In this document: in pieces, positions 28,929-36,889 of the stretch
How positions within the stretch are numbered: the first letter of the stretch is position 1
Layout of the letters: every line of letters starts with the position of its first letter
Source: C-114 sp963719285
Lineage (GTDB): Bacteria; Chloroflexota; Limnocylindria; Limnocylindrales; CSP1-4
NCBI GenBank assembly: GCA_963719285.1
Contig: CAVRBO010000001.1
Location: forward strand, 868,001 to 932,000
Direction of reading: 5' to 3'
DNA: 64,000 nucleotides
Notes under the pieces: generated by a model
The model's database searches: none
What the model was told of the DNA's origin: nothing
The model's input: the letters and a program-made list of their open reading frames with translations, nothing else
Program-made: the position numbers and the translations under genes

Positions 28929-28967
28929 GCGCCGGGCGCCGCGAGCCGGCGCAGGACCGAACCCTCT

Positions 28968-28991
28968 CCCCTGCTCGAGCAGGGGTTTTTT
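28968..28991 (+). terminator. Intrinsic terminator between leader peptide and sulfurtransferase
   Basis: A perfect 18-nt palindrome, CCCCTGCTC/GAGCAGGGG, is followed by six T residues, a textbook terminator rare in this GC-rich window. It stands 39 nt after the leader stop and 55 nt before the sulfurtransferase ATG. Its 5' arm can pair instead with GGGGAG at 28909-28914 inside the leader frame (28966-28971 pairs exactly), giving an antiterminator. Confidence 0.85.
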
Positions 28992-29046
28992 GTTGCTCCT
29001 CGCTCGCCGTCATCGCCCCAGGACCACAGCCCGAAGGGACCACGAG

Positions 29047-30358
29047 ATGACCACGATCACCACGAACGATCTGCGTGACCGGCTCGGTCGGCCCGGCCTG
29101 ACGGTCGTCGACGTCCGGCCGATGGCCGCCTTCAACGGGTGGCGCCTCCATGCCGAGCCCCGCGGCGGCCACATCCCCGGCGCGGTCGCCTTCCCGAGCG
29201 CCTGGCTGACGAGCGTCGACGATGCCGAGATCGAGCGTCAGCTTGATGCGAAGGCGGTCACCCGGGACCGCACGGTCGTGGTCTACGGCGACGGCGCATC
29301 CGACACGATCGGACTCCGGGACCGCCTCGAGGCCGCGGGGTTGACGGACGTCCTCACCTACGACGCCGGCTTCCCGGCCTGGGCGGCCGACCCGAGCCTG
29401 CCGGTCGAGCGCCTGCCCCAGTACCACAAGCTCGTGCACACCGACTGGCTGCGCGAGCTGATCGACGGCGGCGTCGCCGGACACCTACGGCGGGACGGGC
29501 TACCTGCTCTTCCACGTGAACTTCGGGGTCCCCGAGGAGTACGCGGAGAACCACCTGCCGGGGGCGCTCTACCTCGACACGAACCGGCTCGAGGACCCGG
29601 AGGACTGGAACCGCCGCTCGCCCGCCGAGATCGAGGCGACCCTCCTCTCCCTCGGCATCACGGCCGACACGACGGTCGTGCTGTATGGCCGCGACACGGT
29701 CGGCGACGCGAACGAGAAGTGGCCGGGCCGGCGAGCCGGGCAGATCGCCGCCACCCGCGCCGCGCTCATCCTGAGCTACGCCGGCGTGACCGATGTTCGA
29801 CTCCTGGACGGTGGCTACGACTGGTGGGTCAACGGCGGGCACCCCCTCGAGACCGTCCCGCGCGACCCGTCGCCGGCGGCCGGCTTCGGACCCCGGATCC
29901 CGCTTCGCCCGGACTACATCGTCGACATCGACGAGGCCAAGGAGATCATCGCCGACGACCTGGGCGCCCTCGTCAGCGTGCGGACCTGGCGCGAGCACAT
30001 CGGCGCGGTCAGCGGCTACAACTACATCGGCCCGGCCGGCCGGATCGCCGGCGACGTGTGGGGCAACTGCGGGACAGACGCGTATCACATGCAGCACTAC
30101 CGCAACATCGACAACACGATGCGCGCGTACCCGGAGATCGCCGCGAACTGGGCCGAGGCCGGCATCACTCCCGACAAGCACGTGGCGTTCTACTGCGGGA
30201 CCGGGTGGCGGGCGTCCGAGACCTGGTTCTACGCCCTGCTCATGGACTGGCCCCGGATCGCGGTCTACGACGGTGGCTGGTTCGAGTGGAGCGCGGATCC
30301 GCTGAACAACCCCATCGAGGTCGGCGAACCGCGCGGGGGCGGTGAAGCGGCGGCCTGA
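29047..30358 (+). CDS. Multi-rhodanese sulfurtransferase, one frame change
   Basis: Transfers sulfane sulfur, typically from thiosulfate. The reading begins at ATG 29047 (MTTITTNDLRDRLG) and covers a first rhodanese domain to about residue 140. It must then shift frame near 29473 to continue as PDTYGGTGYLLFHVNFGVPEEY. One extra base in GGCGTCG explains it. Two more rhodanese domains follow. Only the last has the catalytic loop, FYCGTGWRAS; the first two have Gly or Arg at that place (VYGDGAS, LYGRDT) and are inactive. Total length is about 437 aa. The upstream Cys leader and terminator suggest cysteine-responsive control. Confidence 0.82.
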
Positions 30359-30464
30359 CGCCTCACCTGCCCCGGATCGAAGTCGCCAGCTTGCGACCGT
30401 CGGCCGCCGCGCCGGCGGCTCCTGGGTCACGAGATGGCGACGGCCGGCGCACGCTGCACCGATT

Positions 30465-30495
30465 TTGTCTTCGTCCCGCACAAATATGCGATAAG
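30465..30495 (+). promoter_or_regulatory. Candidate xylA promoter
   Basis: A local AT-rich island with TTGTCT (30465-30470) and, after it, AAATATGCGATAAG (30482-30495), in which TATGCG or GATAAG could be the -10 at 14 or 19 bp. It is the only promoter-like stretch in the 197-nt gap before xylA; spacing is not ideal. Confidence 0.35.
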
Positions 30496-30555
30496 CTCGC
30501 AGCGGATGGCGAGCCGACCCCACCGGAGGGTCGGCCGGTGCACGGAGGGTCGGGC

Positions 30556-31908
30556 GTGAGCGACGGATTCTTCTCGGACGTGGCGGGGGCGATCCCGTTC
30601 GGCGGGCTCGATTCGACCGAGCCGCTCTCGTTCAAGGTCTACGAGCCCGACCGGCTCGTGCTGGGCAAGCGGATGGAGGACCACCTCCGGATCGCGGTCT
30701 GCCTGTGGCACTCGTTCAACTGGCCGGGATCGGACGTCTTCGGGGTCGGGACATTCGACCGGCCGTGGCTCGATCCGCGTCTCGACCCGATGATCGCGGC
30801 CCGAGCGAAGCTCGACGCCGCGTTCGAGTTCCTCGAGAAGCTCGGCGTCCCGTACTTCTGCTTCCACGATCGCGACATCGCCCCGGAGGGCCGGACGTTC
30901 GCCGAGACGAAGGCGAACCTCGACGCCATGATCGACGAGGCCGCCGCGCACATGGCCCGGACCGGCCGGAAGCTCCTGTGGGGCACGGCCAACCTGTTCA
31001 GCCATCCCCGCTACGCAGCCGGCGCCGCCACCAACCCCGATCCCGAGGTCTTCGCCTATGCCGCGGCCCAGGTGAAGGCGATGCTCGAGGCGACCAAGCG
31101 GCTCGACGGGGCGAACTACGTCCTGTGGGGCGGGCGCGAAGGCTACGAGACGCTGCTCAACACCGATCTCGCCCGCGAGGAGGCCCAGCTCGCCCGGTTC
31201 CTGGCGATGGTGGCCGAGCACAAGCACCGCATCGGCTTCAAGGGAACGCTCCTCATCGAACCGAAGCCGCAGGAACCGACCAAGCACCAGTACGACTACG
31301 ACGGAGCCTCGATCCTGGGCTTCCTGGAGCGACACGACCTCGCCACGGAGTACCGCCTGAACCTCGAGGTCAACCACGCGACGCTGGCCGGCCACAGCTT
31401 CCATCACGAGGTCGCCTACGCGATCGCCCACGGCGTCTTCGGCAGCGTCGACGCCAACCGGGGCGACTACCAGAACATGTGGGATACGGACCAGTTCCCG
31501 AACTCGGTCGACGAGCTGTCCCTGGCGGTCTACGAGATCCTGCGCGGCGGCGGGTTCACGACCGGCGGCTTCAACTTCGACACCAAGCTGCGCCGCCAGA
31601 GCCTCGACCGGACGGACCTGTTCCACGCCCACATCGGCGGGATCGACACGCTCGCCCGATCCCTGCTCGTCGCTGCCGCGATGGTCGAGCGCGGGACACT
31701 CGAGCACCTCCGCGCCGAGCGATACGCTGGCTGGACGACCACATTCGGGACGTCGATCCTGAGTGGCGACACGCTGCTCGAGGTGCTGGCCGGGAGCGTG
31801 GCGACGGGCGACATCGACCCGGCACCCCGGTCGGGCCGCCAGGAGCTCCTCGAGAACGTCGTCAACCAGGACATCTGGGCCGCCGATCGAGCCGCCCGCC
31901 CGAGCTGA
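30556..31908 (+). CDS. xylA: Xylose isomerase
   Basis: Isomerises D-xylose to D-xylulose. The 450-aa length marks the longer class II form. Landmarks are VCLWHSFNWPGSDVFG, the catalytic-His region FCFHDRDIAPEG (about 100-110), IEPKPQEPTKHQYDYD with the metal Glu, LEVNHATLAGHSFHHE and GSVDANRGD with further metal ligands, then FDTKLRRQS. GTG 30556 follows GGAGGG. Convergent with it are the sugar importer, ROK repressor and xylulokinase genes, so the pathway context is strong. Confidence 0.95.
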   Translation: MSDGFFSDVAGAIPFGGLDSTEPLSFKVYEPDRLVLGKRMEDHLRIAVCLWHSFNWPGSDVFGVGTFDRPWLDPRLDPMIAARAKLDAAFEFLEKLGVPYFCFHDRDIAPEGRTFAETKANLDAMIDEAAAHMARTGRKLLWGTANLFSHPRYAAGAATNPDPEVFAYAAAQVKAMLEATKRLDGANYVLWGGREGYETLLNTDLAREEAQLARFLAMVAEHKHRIGFKGTLLIEPKPQEPTKHQYDYDGASILGFLERHDLATEYRLNLEVNHATLAGHSFHHEVAYAIAHGVFGSVDANRGDYQNMWDTDQFPNSVDELSLAVYEILRGGGFTTGGFNFDTKLRRQSLDRTDLFHAHIGGIDTLARSLLVAAAMVERGTLEHLRAERYAGWTTTFGTSILSGDTLLEVLAGSVATGDIDPAPRSGRQELLENVVNQDIWAADRAARPS

Positions 31909-31986
31909 CTCGAGGCGACGAGAACTCCCGCCGCCTCGACCGCGGCAGGCACGACGCGCGCCGGTGGCACCCGACCTCGCCTCGTC

Positions 31987-32805
31987 CTAGGCGAGGTCGG
32001 CGACTTCCAGCTCCGACTTGGTCGCTTCGGCCGGCCGCTTGCCCAGGATGATCATCCCGAGGATGTCGTCCGTGGTCGTCGTGTTCTTGTCCACGATGCC
32101 GACGATCCGGCCGTGGTACATGACGGCGATCCGGTCGGACAGGTCGAACACGTCGTGGATGTCGTGGCTGATGAGGAAGATGCCGATCCCCTCGGCCTTG
32201 AGCTGCTTGACGAGGTCGCGCACCTGGGCCGTCTCGGCCGGGCCGAGGGCCGCCGTGGGTTCGTCCATGATCAGGATGCGCGCGTTGAAATGGACGGCCC
32301 GGGCGATCGCCACCGATTGTCGCTGGCCGCCGGACAGCGACTGGACCGGCGACTTGAAGTTCTTGAAGTTCGGGTTGAGGCGGCCCATGACCTTGCGGGT
32401 CGCGTTCTCCATGGCGGAGTCGTCGAGCGAGCCGGTCCGCGAGGTGAGCTCGCGCCCGAGGAACATGTTGCCCGGCGCGTCGATGTTGTCCGCGAGCGCC
32501 AGCGTCTGGTAGATCGTCTCGATGCCATACGCCTTGGCGTCACGGGGGTTGCCGATCGTCACGGGCTTGCCGTTGATGAAGACCTCGCCGGAATCGGCCT
32601 TGTGGGCCCCCGACAGGGTCCGGATGAGGGTCGACTTGCCGGCGCCGTTACCGCCGACGAGGCCGACGACCTCGCCCGCATGCAGGTCGATCGTCACGTC
32701 GCGTACGGCATGCACGCCGCCGAACGCGACGGACACGTTGCGCATCTCGACGAGGGGCGGCGCCCCGGGTGCTGGAGTCGTCACGACCGCTCCTTCGCTG
32801 GTCAT
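31987..32805 (-). CDS. xylG: Sugar ABC importer ATPase, single-domain (XylG/RbsA-like)
   Basis: Energises uptake of the sugar bound by the XylF-like protein. The 272-aa protein has a single ABC domain with Walker A GGNGAGKST (about 40-48), signature LSGGQRQSVAIARA, Walker B ILIMDEPTAALG and switch LISHDIHDV. Classical XylG/RbsA proteins carry two fused domains (about 500 aa), so this is a half-size form that must dimerise. The start overlaps the permease stop (ATGA). The ligand (xylose) is inferred from xylA, xylB and the repressor nearby. Confidence 0.85.
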   Translation of the reverse strand: MTSEGAVVTTPAPGAPPLVEMRNVSVAFGGVHAVRDVTIDLHAGEVVGLVGGNGAGKSTLIRTLSGAHKADSGEVFINGKPVTIGNPRDAKAYGIETIYQTLALADNIDAPGNMFLGRELTSRTGSLDDSAMENATRKVMGRLNPNFKNFKSPVQSLSGGQRQSVAIARAVHFNARILIMDEPTAALGPAETAQVRDLVKQLKAEGIGIFLISHDIHDVFDLSDRIAVMYHGRIVGIVDKNTTTTDDILGMIILGKRPAEATKSELEVADLA

Positions 32806-34124
32806 CGAGCGGTCCGCCGGCGGATCGCCACGTCGAGGAACACGGCGCCGACGAGAACGATGCCCACGACGACGTCCTGGGTCGGGGAGTCGACGCCCAC
32901 GATGGCCATGCCCGACTGGAGCGACTGCATGACCACGGCGCCCAGGACGGCGCCCGGGATCGTCCCGATGCCGCCCGAGAAGGAGGTCCCGCCGATGACC
33001 GCGGCCGCGATCGCGTAGAGCTCGGACTGGACGCCCAGGCCGGTGACCGCGCTGTTGAGGCGGGCGGTCAGAAAGGCACCGCTGATGGCGCACAGGATGC
33101 CCATGAGGGCGAATGTGCCCACGACCGTGCGCTTGACGTTGATGCCGCCGAGCTCGGCCGCGTCGGGGTTGCCGCCGATCGCGAAGACGTAGCGCCCGAA
33201 CCGGCGGCGCGTCGCGATGATGGTCATGACCAGGGTGACTCCGATCATGATGAGCACCGGCCACGAGATGCCGACCGGGATGAGCAGGCCGCCGGGCGGC
33301 TCGGTGATGCCGTGATCCTTCGCGTACTGCGTGGCGAGGGCCGCCGGCAGGTAGTAGTGGTTCGCCACCCACACGCCGACGAGGACGGCGCCGCAGCCGA
33401 CGACGAGGACGACGATGAGCGCCCAGACCGGGCGCACCGGGAAGCCGTAGGCCCGCCGGCGGCGACGGCCGCTCAGGACCGTGAACACGATCGCGACGCA
33501 GGCCACGATGCCGATGACCCAGCTGGCCACCTCACCCGCCGAGCCCACGCCGGGGGCGCCGCCGATGATCTGGAACGTCTTGTCCATCGGGGCGATGGTC
33601 TGGCCCTGGTCGAATCGGAAGATGAGACCCCGCCAGACGAGGAACCCGCCGAGGGTGACGATGAACGAGGGCACCCCGCCGTAGGCGACGACGAAGCCCT
33701 GGATGGCCCCGACCAGCGCGCCGAGGACGATGCCGATCGCCAGCGCCAGGAGCCACGTATAAGGCTGGTCGTAGCCCAGGCCGAGGGTCGTCGGGATCCA
33801 GATGGCCTGGACCATCGCCATGACGTAGCCAAGGAAACCGAGCAGTGACCCGAGCGACAGGTCGATGTTGCGCGACACGATGATCAGGACCATGCCGGTC
33901 GCCAGGATCGCGATCGCCGAGCTCTGGACGGACAGGTTCCAGAGATTGCGCGGGGTCAGGAAGTTCCCGTTCGACATGTAGTTGAAGCCGAACCAGATGA
34001 TCGCGAGCGCGCCGGTCATGCCGACCATCCGCCCGTCGATCTCGAGCTTGGCCAGGGGCGAGCTTCCCGTCGCCGGTGCGGGTCGATCGCCTGTGACGCC
34101 CTGGGTAGCTGGGGCCTCAGTCAC
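32802..34124 (-). CDS. xylH: Sugar ABC importer permease (XylH-like)
   Basis: Membrane subunit of the sugar importer. The 440-aa protein has about ten to twelve hydrophobic segments. The cytoplasmic coupling signature FAIGGNPDAAELGGINVKR (about 330-350) and the C-terminal GGTSFSGGIGTIPGAVLGA are typical of the BPD_transp_2 family. RNIDLSLGSLLGF (about 85) is another family mark. It lies between the binding protein, from which it is separated by a strong RNA hairpin, and the ATPase gene it overlaps. Confidence 0.9.
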   Translation of the reverse strand: MTEAPATQGVTGDRPAPATGSSPLAKLEIDGRMVGMTGALAIIWFGFNYMSNGNFLTPRNLWNLSVQSSAIAILATGMVLIIVSRNIDLSLGSLLGFLGYVMAMVQAIWIPTTLGLGYDQPYTWLLALAIGIVLGALVGAIQGFVVAYGGVPSFIVTLGGFLVWRGLIFRFDQGQTIAPMDKTFQIIGGAPGVGSAGEVASWVIGIVACVAIVFTVLSGRRRRRAYGFPVRPVWALIVVLVVGCGAVLVGVWVANHYYLPAALATQYAKDHGITEPPGGLLIPVGISWPVLIMIGVTLVMTIIATRRRFGRYVFAIGGNPDAAELGGINVKRTVVGTFALMGILCAISGAFLTARLNSAVTGLGVQSELYAIAAAVIGGTSFSGGIGTIPGAVLGAVVMQSLQSGMAIVGVDSPTQDVVVGIVLVGAVFLDVAIRRRTAR

Positions 34125-34158
34125 CGCCGCGTCTCCCTAGAGCAATCCGGATAGACGA

Positions 34159-34186
34159 GCGCCCTGCGTCGGAAGACGCAGGGCGC
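34159..34186 (-). other. 12-bp RNA hairpin with GGAA loop between xylF and xylH
   Basis: GCGCCCTGCGTC and GACGCAGGGCGC form a perfect 12-bp stem closed by GGAA on the plus strand (TTCC in the transcript). There is no T tract on the minus strand, so it is more likely an RNA-stabilising or partial-attenuation element that keeps binding-protein mRNA above permease mRNA, as is known for maltose and ribose operons. Confidence 0.7.
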
Positions 34187-34213
34187 ATCGATGAACGTGT
34201 TACGCGATGGGTG

Positions 34214-35338
34214 CTACGAGCACTCGGGGACGGAACCCGCGGGGACATCCTTGCAGAGGTCCGCCTTGGTGATCCACCCGGCGTCCAGGACGTCCTTGAG
34301 GTTGGCCTTGGTGATCGGGTCCGGCTTGAGCAGGATCGAGCTCACCGAGTTGCCGCCCGGCGTCGTGAACGGCGACGCACCGCTGACCTTGCTGGTGTCG
34401 GGGTTCGCGCACAGCGCGACCGCGGCCTCGCCGGCGGTCTTGCCGAGCAGTCGGGCGTCCTTCCAGACGTCGACGGTCTGGGTGCCGAGGGCGACCCGGT
34501 TCAGGGCAGCGGTGTCGCCGTCCTGGCCGGACACCGGCACCTTGCCGGCGAGTCCCTGGGCCTTCAGCGCGGCGATGACGCCGCCGGCCATGCCGTCGTT
34601 CTCGGAGAGAACGGCGTCGATCTTGTTGTTGTTTGCCGTCAGGATCTGCTCCATCTCGGTCTGGGCCTTGGCCGGATCCCAGTTGTCCGTGTAGACCTCG
34701 TTGCCCGCCGGGATCTTGATCGCCCCGGAGTCAACCGCGGCCTTGATGACCTGGTCCATGCCGCTGCGCAGGAAGTCCGCGTTCGCGTCGGCCTTGTTGC
34801 CCTTGATGACCGCGTAGGTACCGGTCGGCGCGGCGGCGAAGACCGCCGTTGCCTGCAGGTTGCCGACGAGGACGTTGTCGAACGTGATGTAGAGAACCTT
34901 GGGATCCTCGATCAGGCGGTCGTAGGCGATGACCGGAACGCCCGCGTTGAGCGCAGCGGTGACCGACGGCTTGATGGCCGTGCCGTCCTGGGCGAGGATG
35001 ATGACGACCTTCGCGCCGTTCGCGATGAGCGTCTCGACGTTGCTGGCCTGCGTGGTCGCCGACGACTTGGCGTCGTTGGAGTCGTAGGTCGCGCCGCCGG
35101 CGGTGAGCGCCGCCTTGATGGCCGGCTCATCCCACTTGGCCCAGCGCTCTTCCTGGTAGTTGTTCCAGGAGACGCCGACCTTGCAGCCTGCCGCTGCGGT
35201 CGCGGGGGCCTCGGTCGCCGGGGCCTGCGTGGCAGGGGCCTCCGTGGCCGGAGCCGGCGTGGGCGTGGCTGCCGCTGAACAAGCTGATGCTGCGATCGCG
35301 CTGATCGCAACCAACGCCGCGATTCGGCGATGGAACAT
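34214..35338 (-). CDS. xylF: Sugar-binding lipoprotein (XylF-like)
   Basis: Extracytoplasmic sugar receptor of the importer. The 374-aa product has a short signal peptide ending in the lipobox ASAC (Cys 20). A low-complexity linker of PATEA/PATQA repeats to about residue 50 is followed by a class I (Peripla_BP_4) binding domain with GVSWNNYQEERWAKWDEP, LIANGAKVVIILAQDG, VPVIAYDRLI and VLSENDGMAGGVIAALKAQG. The D-xylose-binding proteins share the VIAYDRLI and NDGMA patterns. GGAGGAGGAG precedes the ATG. It is the first gene of the transport operon. Confidence 0.88.
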   Translation of the reverse strand: MFHRRIAALVAISAIAASACSAAATPTPAPATEAPATQAPATEAPATAAAGCKVGVSWNNYQEERWAKWDEPAIKAALTAGGATYDSNDAKSSATTQASNVETLIANGAKVVIILAQDGTAIKPSVTAALNAGVPVIAYDRLIEDPKVLYITFDNVLVGNLQATAVFAAAPTGTYAVIKGNKADANADFLRSGMDQVIKAAVDSGAIKIPAGNEVYTDNWDPAKAQTEMEQILTANNNKIDAVLSENDGMAGGVIAALKAQGLAGKVPVSGQDGDTAALNRVALGTQTVDVWKDARLLGKTAGEAAVALCANPDTSKVSGASPFTTPGGNSVSSILLKPDPITKANLKDVLDAGWITKADLCKDVPAGSVPECS

Positions 35339-35529
35339 GTGTTTCTCCTCCTCCGGGGTCTTCCTTGTCGTAAGGATCTGTCTGAGTATCGGCCTAGTCT
35401 ACCAACCCTCCCCTCACCGCAACCCGAGCGACGCATCGAGCGCCGCGACGGCGATGGTCCTGATTGACGCGGCCGCAGGGGCCGGTGGGAACGCGACGTC
35501 GGAGCGGAGGCGGAACGGCGTGGCCACGG
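35339..35529 (-). promoter_or_regulatory. xylF upstream region
   Basis: The 191-nt gap between the ROK gene and xylF. TAGACT (35401-35396, minus strand) is a plausible -10 that gives a roughly 50-nt leader with a strong Shine-Dalgarno. A 37-codon GTG frame at 35527-35414 has coding-like third positions, but it matches nothing I know and starts 2 nt after the ROK stop; it may be a chance frame. No clear terminator for the ROK gene is seen. Confidence 0.35.
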
Positions 35530-36765
35530 TCACGCGCTCGCCAGTTCCGGGATGGATGTCCGGGGACGGAGCCAGCTCGCCGGGTCCGCCAGGAGCGGGT
35601 CGAACGCGAGCTCGGCGGCACCGAGCAGCGGGGCATCCACCCCGAGCGACGCCGGGACGACCCGGACGATCTCACGCGGCGCGGGCAGCCCCCGCCGGTC
35701 GAGCTCTGCGGCGATCGTCCGGGCCACGAACGGGTGGATCCGCCCGAACAGCCCGCCGAGGACGACGAGCCGGGGGTTGAAGATATTGACCAGGCCGGCC
35801 AGGCCGAAGCCGAGCCAGTGGCCGACGTTGTCCAGGGCGCTGAGCGCCGCGTGGGAGCCGGCCTCGGCTTCCCTGAGCACGGCAGCGACCTCGAGGCGGC
35901 CGCCGCCGGGTGGATGGCCGGCCCTCAGGAGCAGGGCTCCCTCGCCGACTTCGGTCTCCCAGCAGCCGACCGACCCACAGCGACAGGCTGAGCCGTTCGG
36001 GTTGACCGGGATGTGGCCGACCTCGCCGCCGTAGCCAGCCACGCCCGTGAGCGGCTTGCCGCCGACGATGAGCCCGCCACCCACGCCGACTTCACCATGG
36101 ATGAACAGGATGTCCTCCGCGCCGATCGCGGCGCCGCGCCGGACTTCGGCCAGCGCCCCCAGGTCGGCGTCGTTGGCGACCGAGATCGGGGCGGTCGTGT
36201 CGAGGGCGAACGCGAGGCGCTGGTCGAGCGGCACGTCGCGCCAGCCGAGGTTCGGGGCCATCGAGACGAAGCCGTCGATGCGCCGGACGACGCCCACGAT
36301 CGCGACCCCGACGCCGATGTACGGATCGCTCGACGGCCGGCGGGCGCGGATCTCGGCGGCGAGCTCGGCGAGGTCGGTGACGATGTCGTCGACCGAGGAG
36401 TGGCCGCGCGGCCGATCCACCCGGACCAGGTCGAGGACCTCGCCGCCCAGGCCCACCTCCGCGGCAGCGAGCGAATCGACGGAGATCTCGAGGGCCAGCA
36501 CGACCGCGCTCTCCGGGTTCATCCGGACCAGGGCGGACGGACGGCCCGGCGTCCCCAGCGGGGCGTTGCGTTCCTCGGACACGAGGCCGGCGTCGACGAA
36601 CTCGCCGATGAGGCTCCGGATCGCGCTCCGGGTCAGCCCGGTCAGGGCGACGAGCTCGGATCGCGACAGCGGCCCACGGACGTGCAGCTCACGGACGATC
36701 GCGCTCAGATTCGCCCGGCGAACGGTCTCGCTCCGTTGCCCGATCACGATCTGCCGAATCGCCAC
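35530..36765 (-). CDS. ROK-family transcriptional repressor (XylR-like)
   Basis: Sugar-responsive repressor, probably of the xylose genes. The 411-aa protein has a winged HTH (residues about 15-75, GPLSRSELVALTGLTRSAIRSLI). The ROK/ASKHA domain follows, with VGVAIVGVV, IHGEVGVGGGLIVGGKPL, GYGGEVGHI and the zinc ligands CRCGSVGCWE. GTG 36765 (VAIRQIVIGQRSETVRRAN) is chosen; upstream codons overlap its own promoter. It is flanked by xylF and xylB on the same strand, and xylA lies 4 kb away. Confidence 0.9.
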   Translation of the reverse strand: MAIRQIVIGQRSETVRRANLSAIVRELHVRGPLSRSELVALTGLTRSAIRSLIGEFVDAGLVSEERNAPLGTPGRPSALVRMNPESAVVLALEISVDSLAAAEVGLGGEVLDLVRVDRPRGHSSVDDIVTDLAELAAEIRARRPSSDPYIGVGVAIVGVVRRIDGFVSMAPNLGWRDVPLDQRLAFALDTTAPISVANDADLGALAEVRRGAAIGAEDILFIHGEVGVGGGLIVGGKPLTGVAGYGGEVGHIPVNPNGSACRCGSVGCWETEVGEGALLLRAGHPPGGGRLEVAAVLREAEAGSHAALSALDNVGHWLGFGLAGLVNIFNPRLVVLGGLFGRIHPFVARTIAAELDRRGLPAPREIVRVVPASLGVDAPLLGAAELAFDPLLADPASWLRPRTSIPELASA

Positions 36766-36806
36766 GTGGTTTGTGTTCCTCTCTTTCAAATGTGCGCGCG
36801 CCACAG

Positions 36807-36833
36807 ACTCTACTACCCCGGTTGCGGTGTCAA
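36807..36833 (-). promoter_or_regulatory. Candidate promoter of the ROK gene
   Basis: On the minus strand a perfect TTGACA (36833-36828) is followed 15 bp later by TAGAGT (36812-36807). The spacing is short, but both hexamers are clear, 42 nt before the GTG. An AT-rich ATTTGAAAGAGAGGAAC stretch next to the start could hold an operator. Confidence 0.4.
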
Positions 36834-36889
36834 GGGTCTCCGGGCCGCGTGATCCCGGGTCGCGATGCACGCTGTCTCCGGAGCGACGC

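Noticed and set aside
31909..31995. Inverted repeat CCTCGCC/GGCGAGG between xylA and xylG as a bidirectional terminator
   Set aside because: Stem of only 7 bp, no T tract on either strand and overlap with the xylG 3' end; could be chance in GC-rich DNA.
35414..35527. 37-codon GTG frame after the ROK gene
   Set aside because: Coding-like base use but no similarity, no Shine-Dalgarno and no conserved feature; left as a remark in the intergenic entry.
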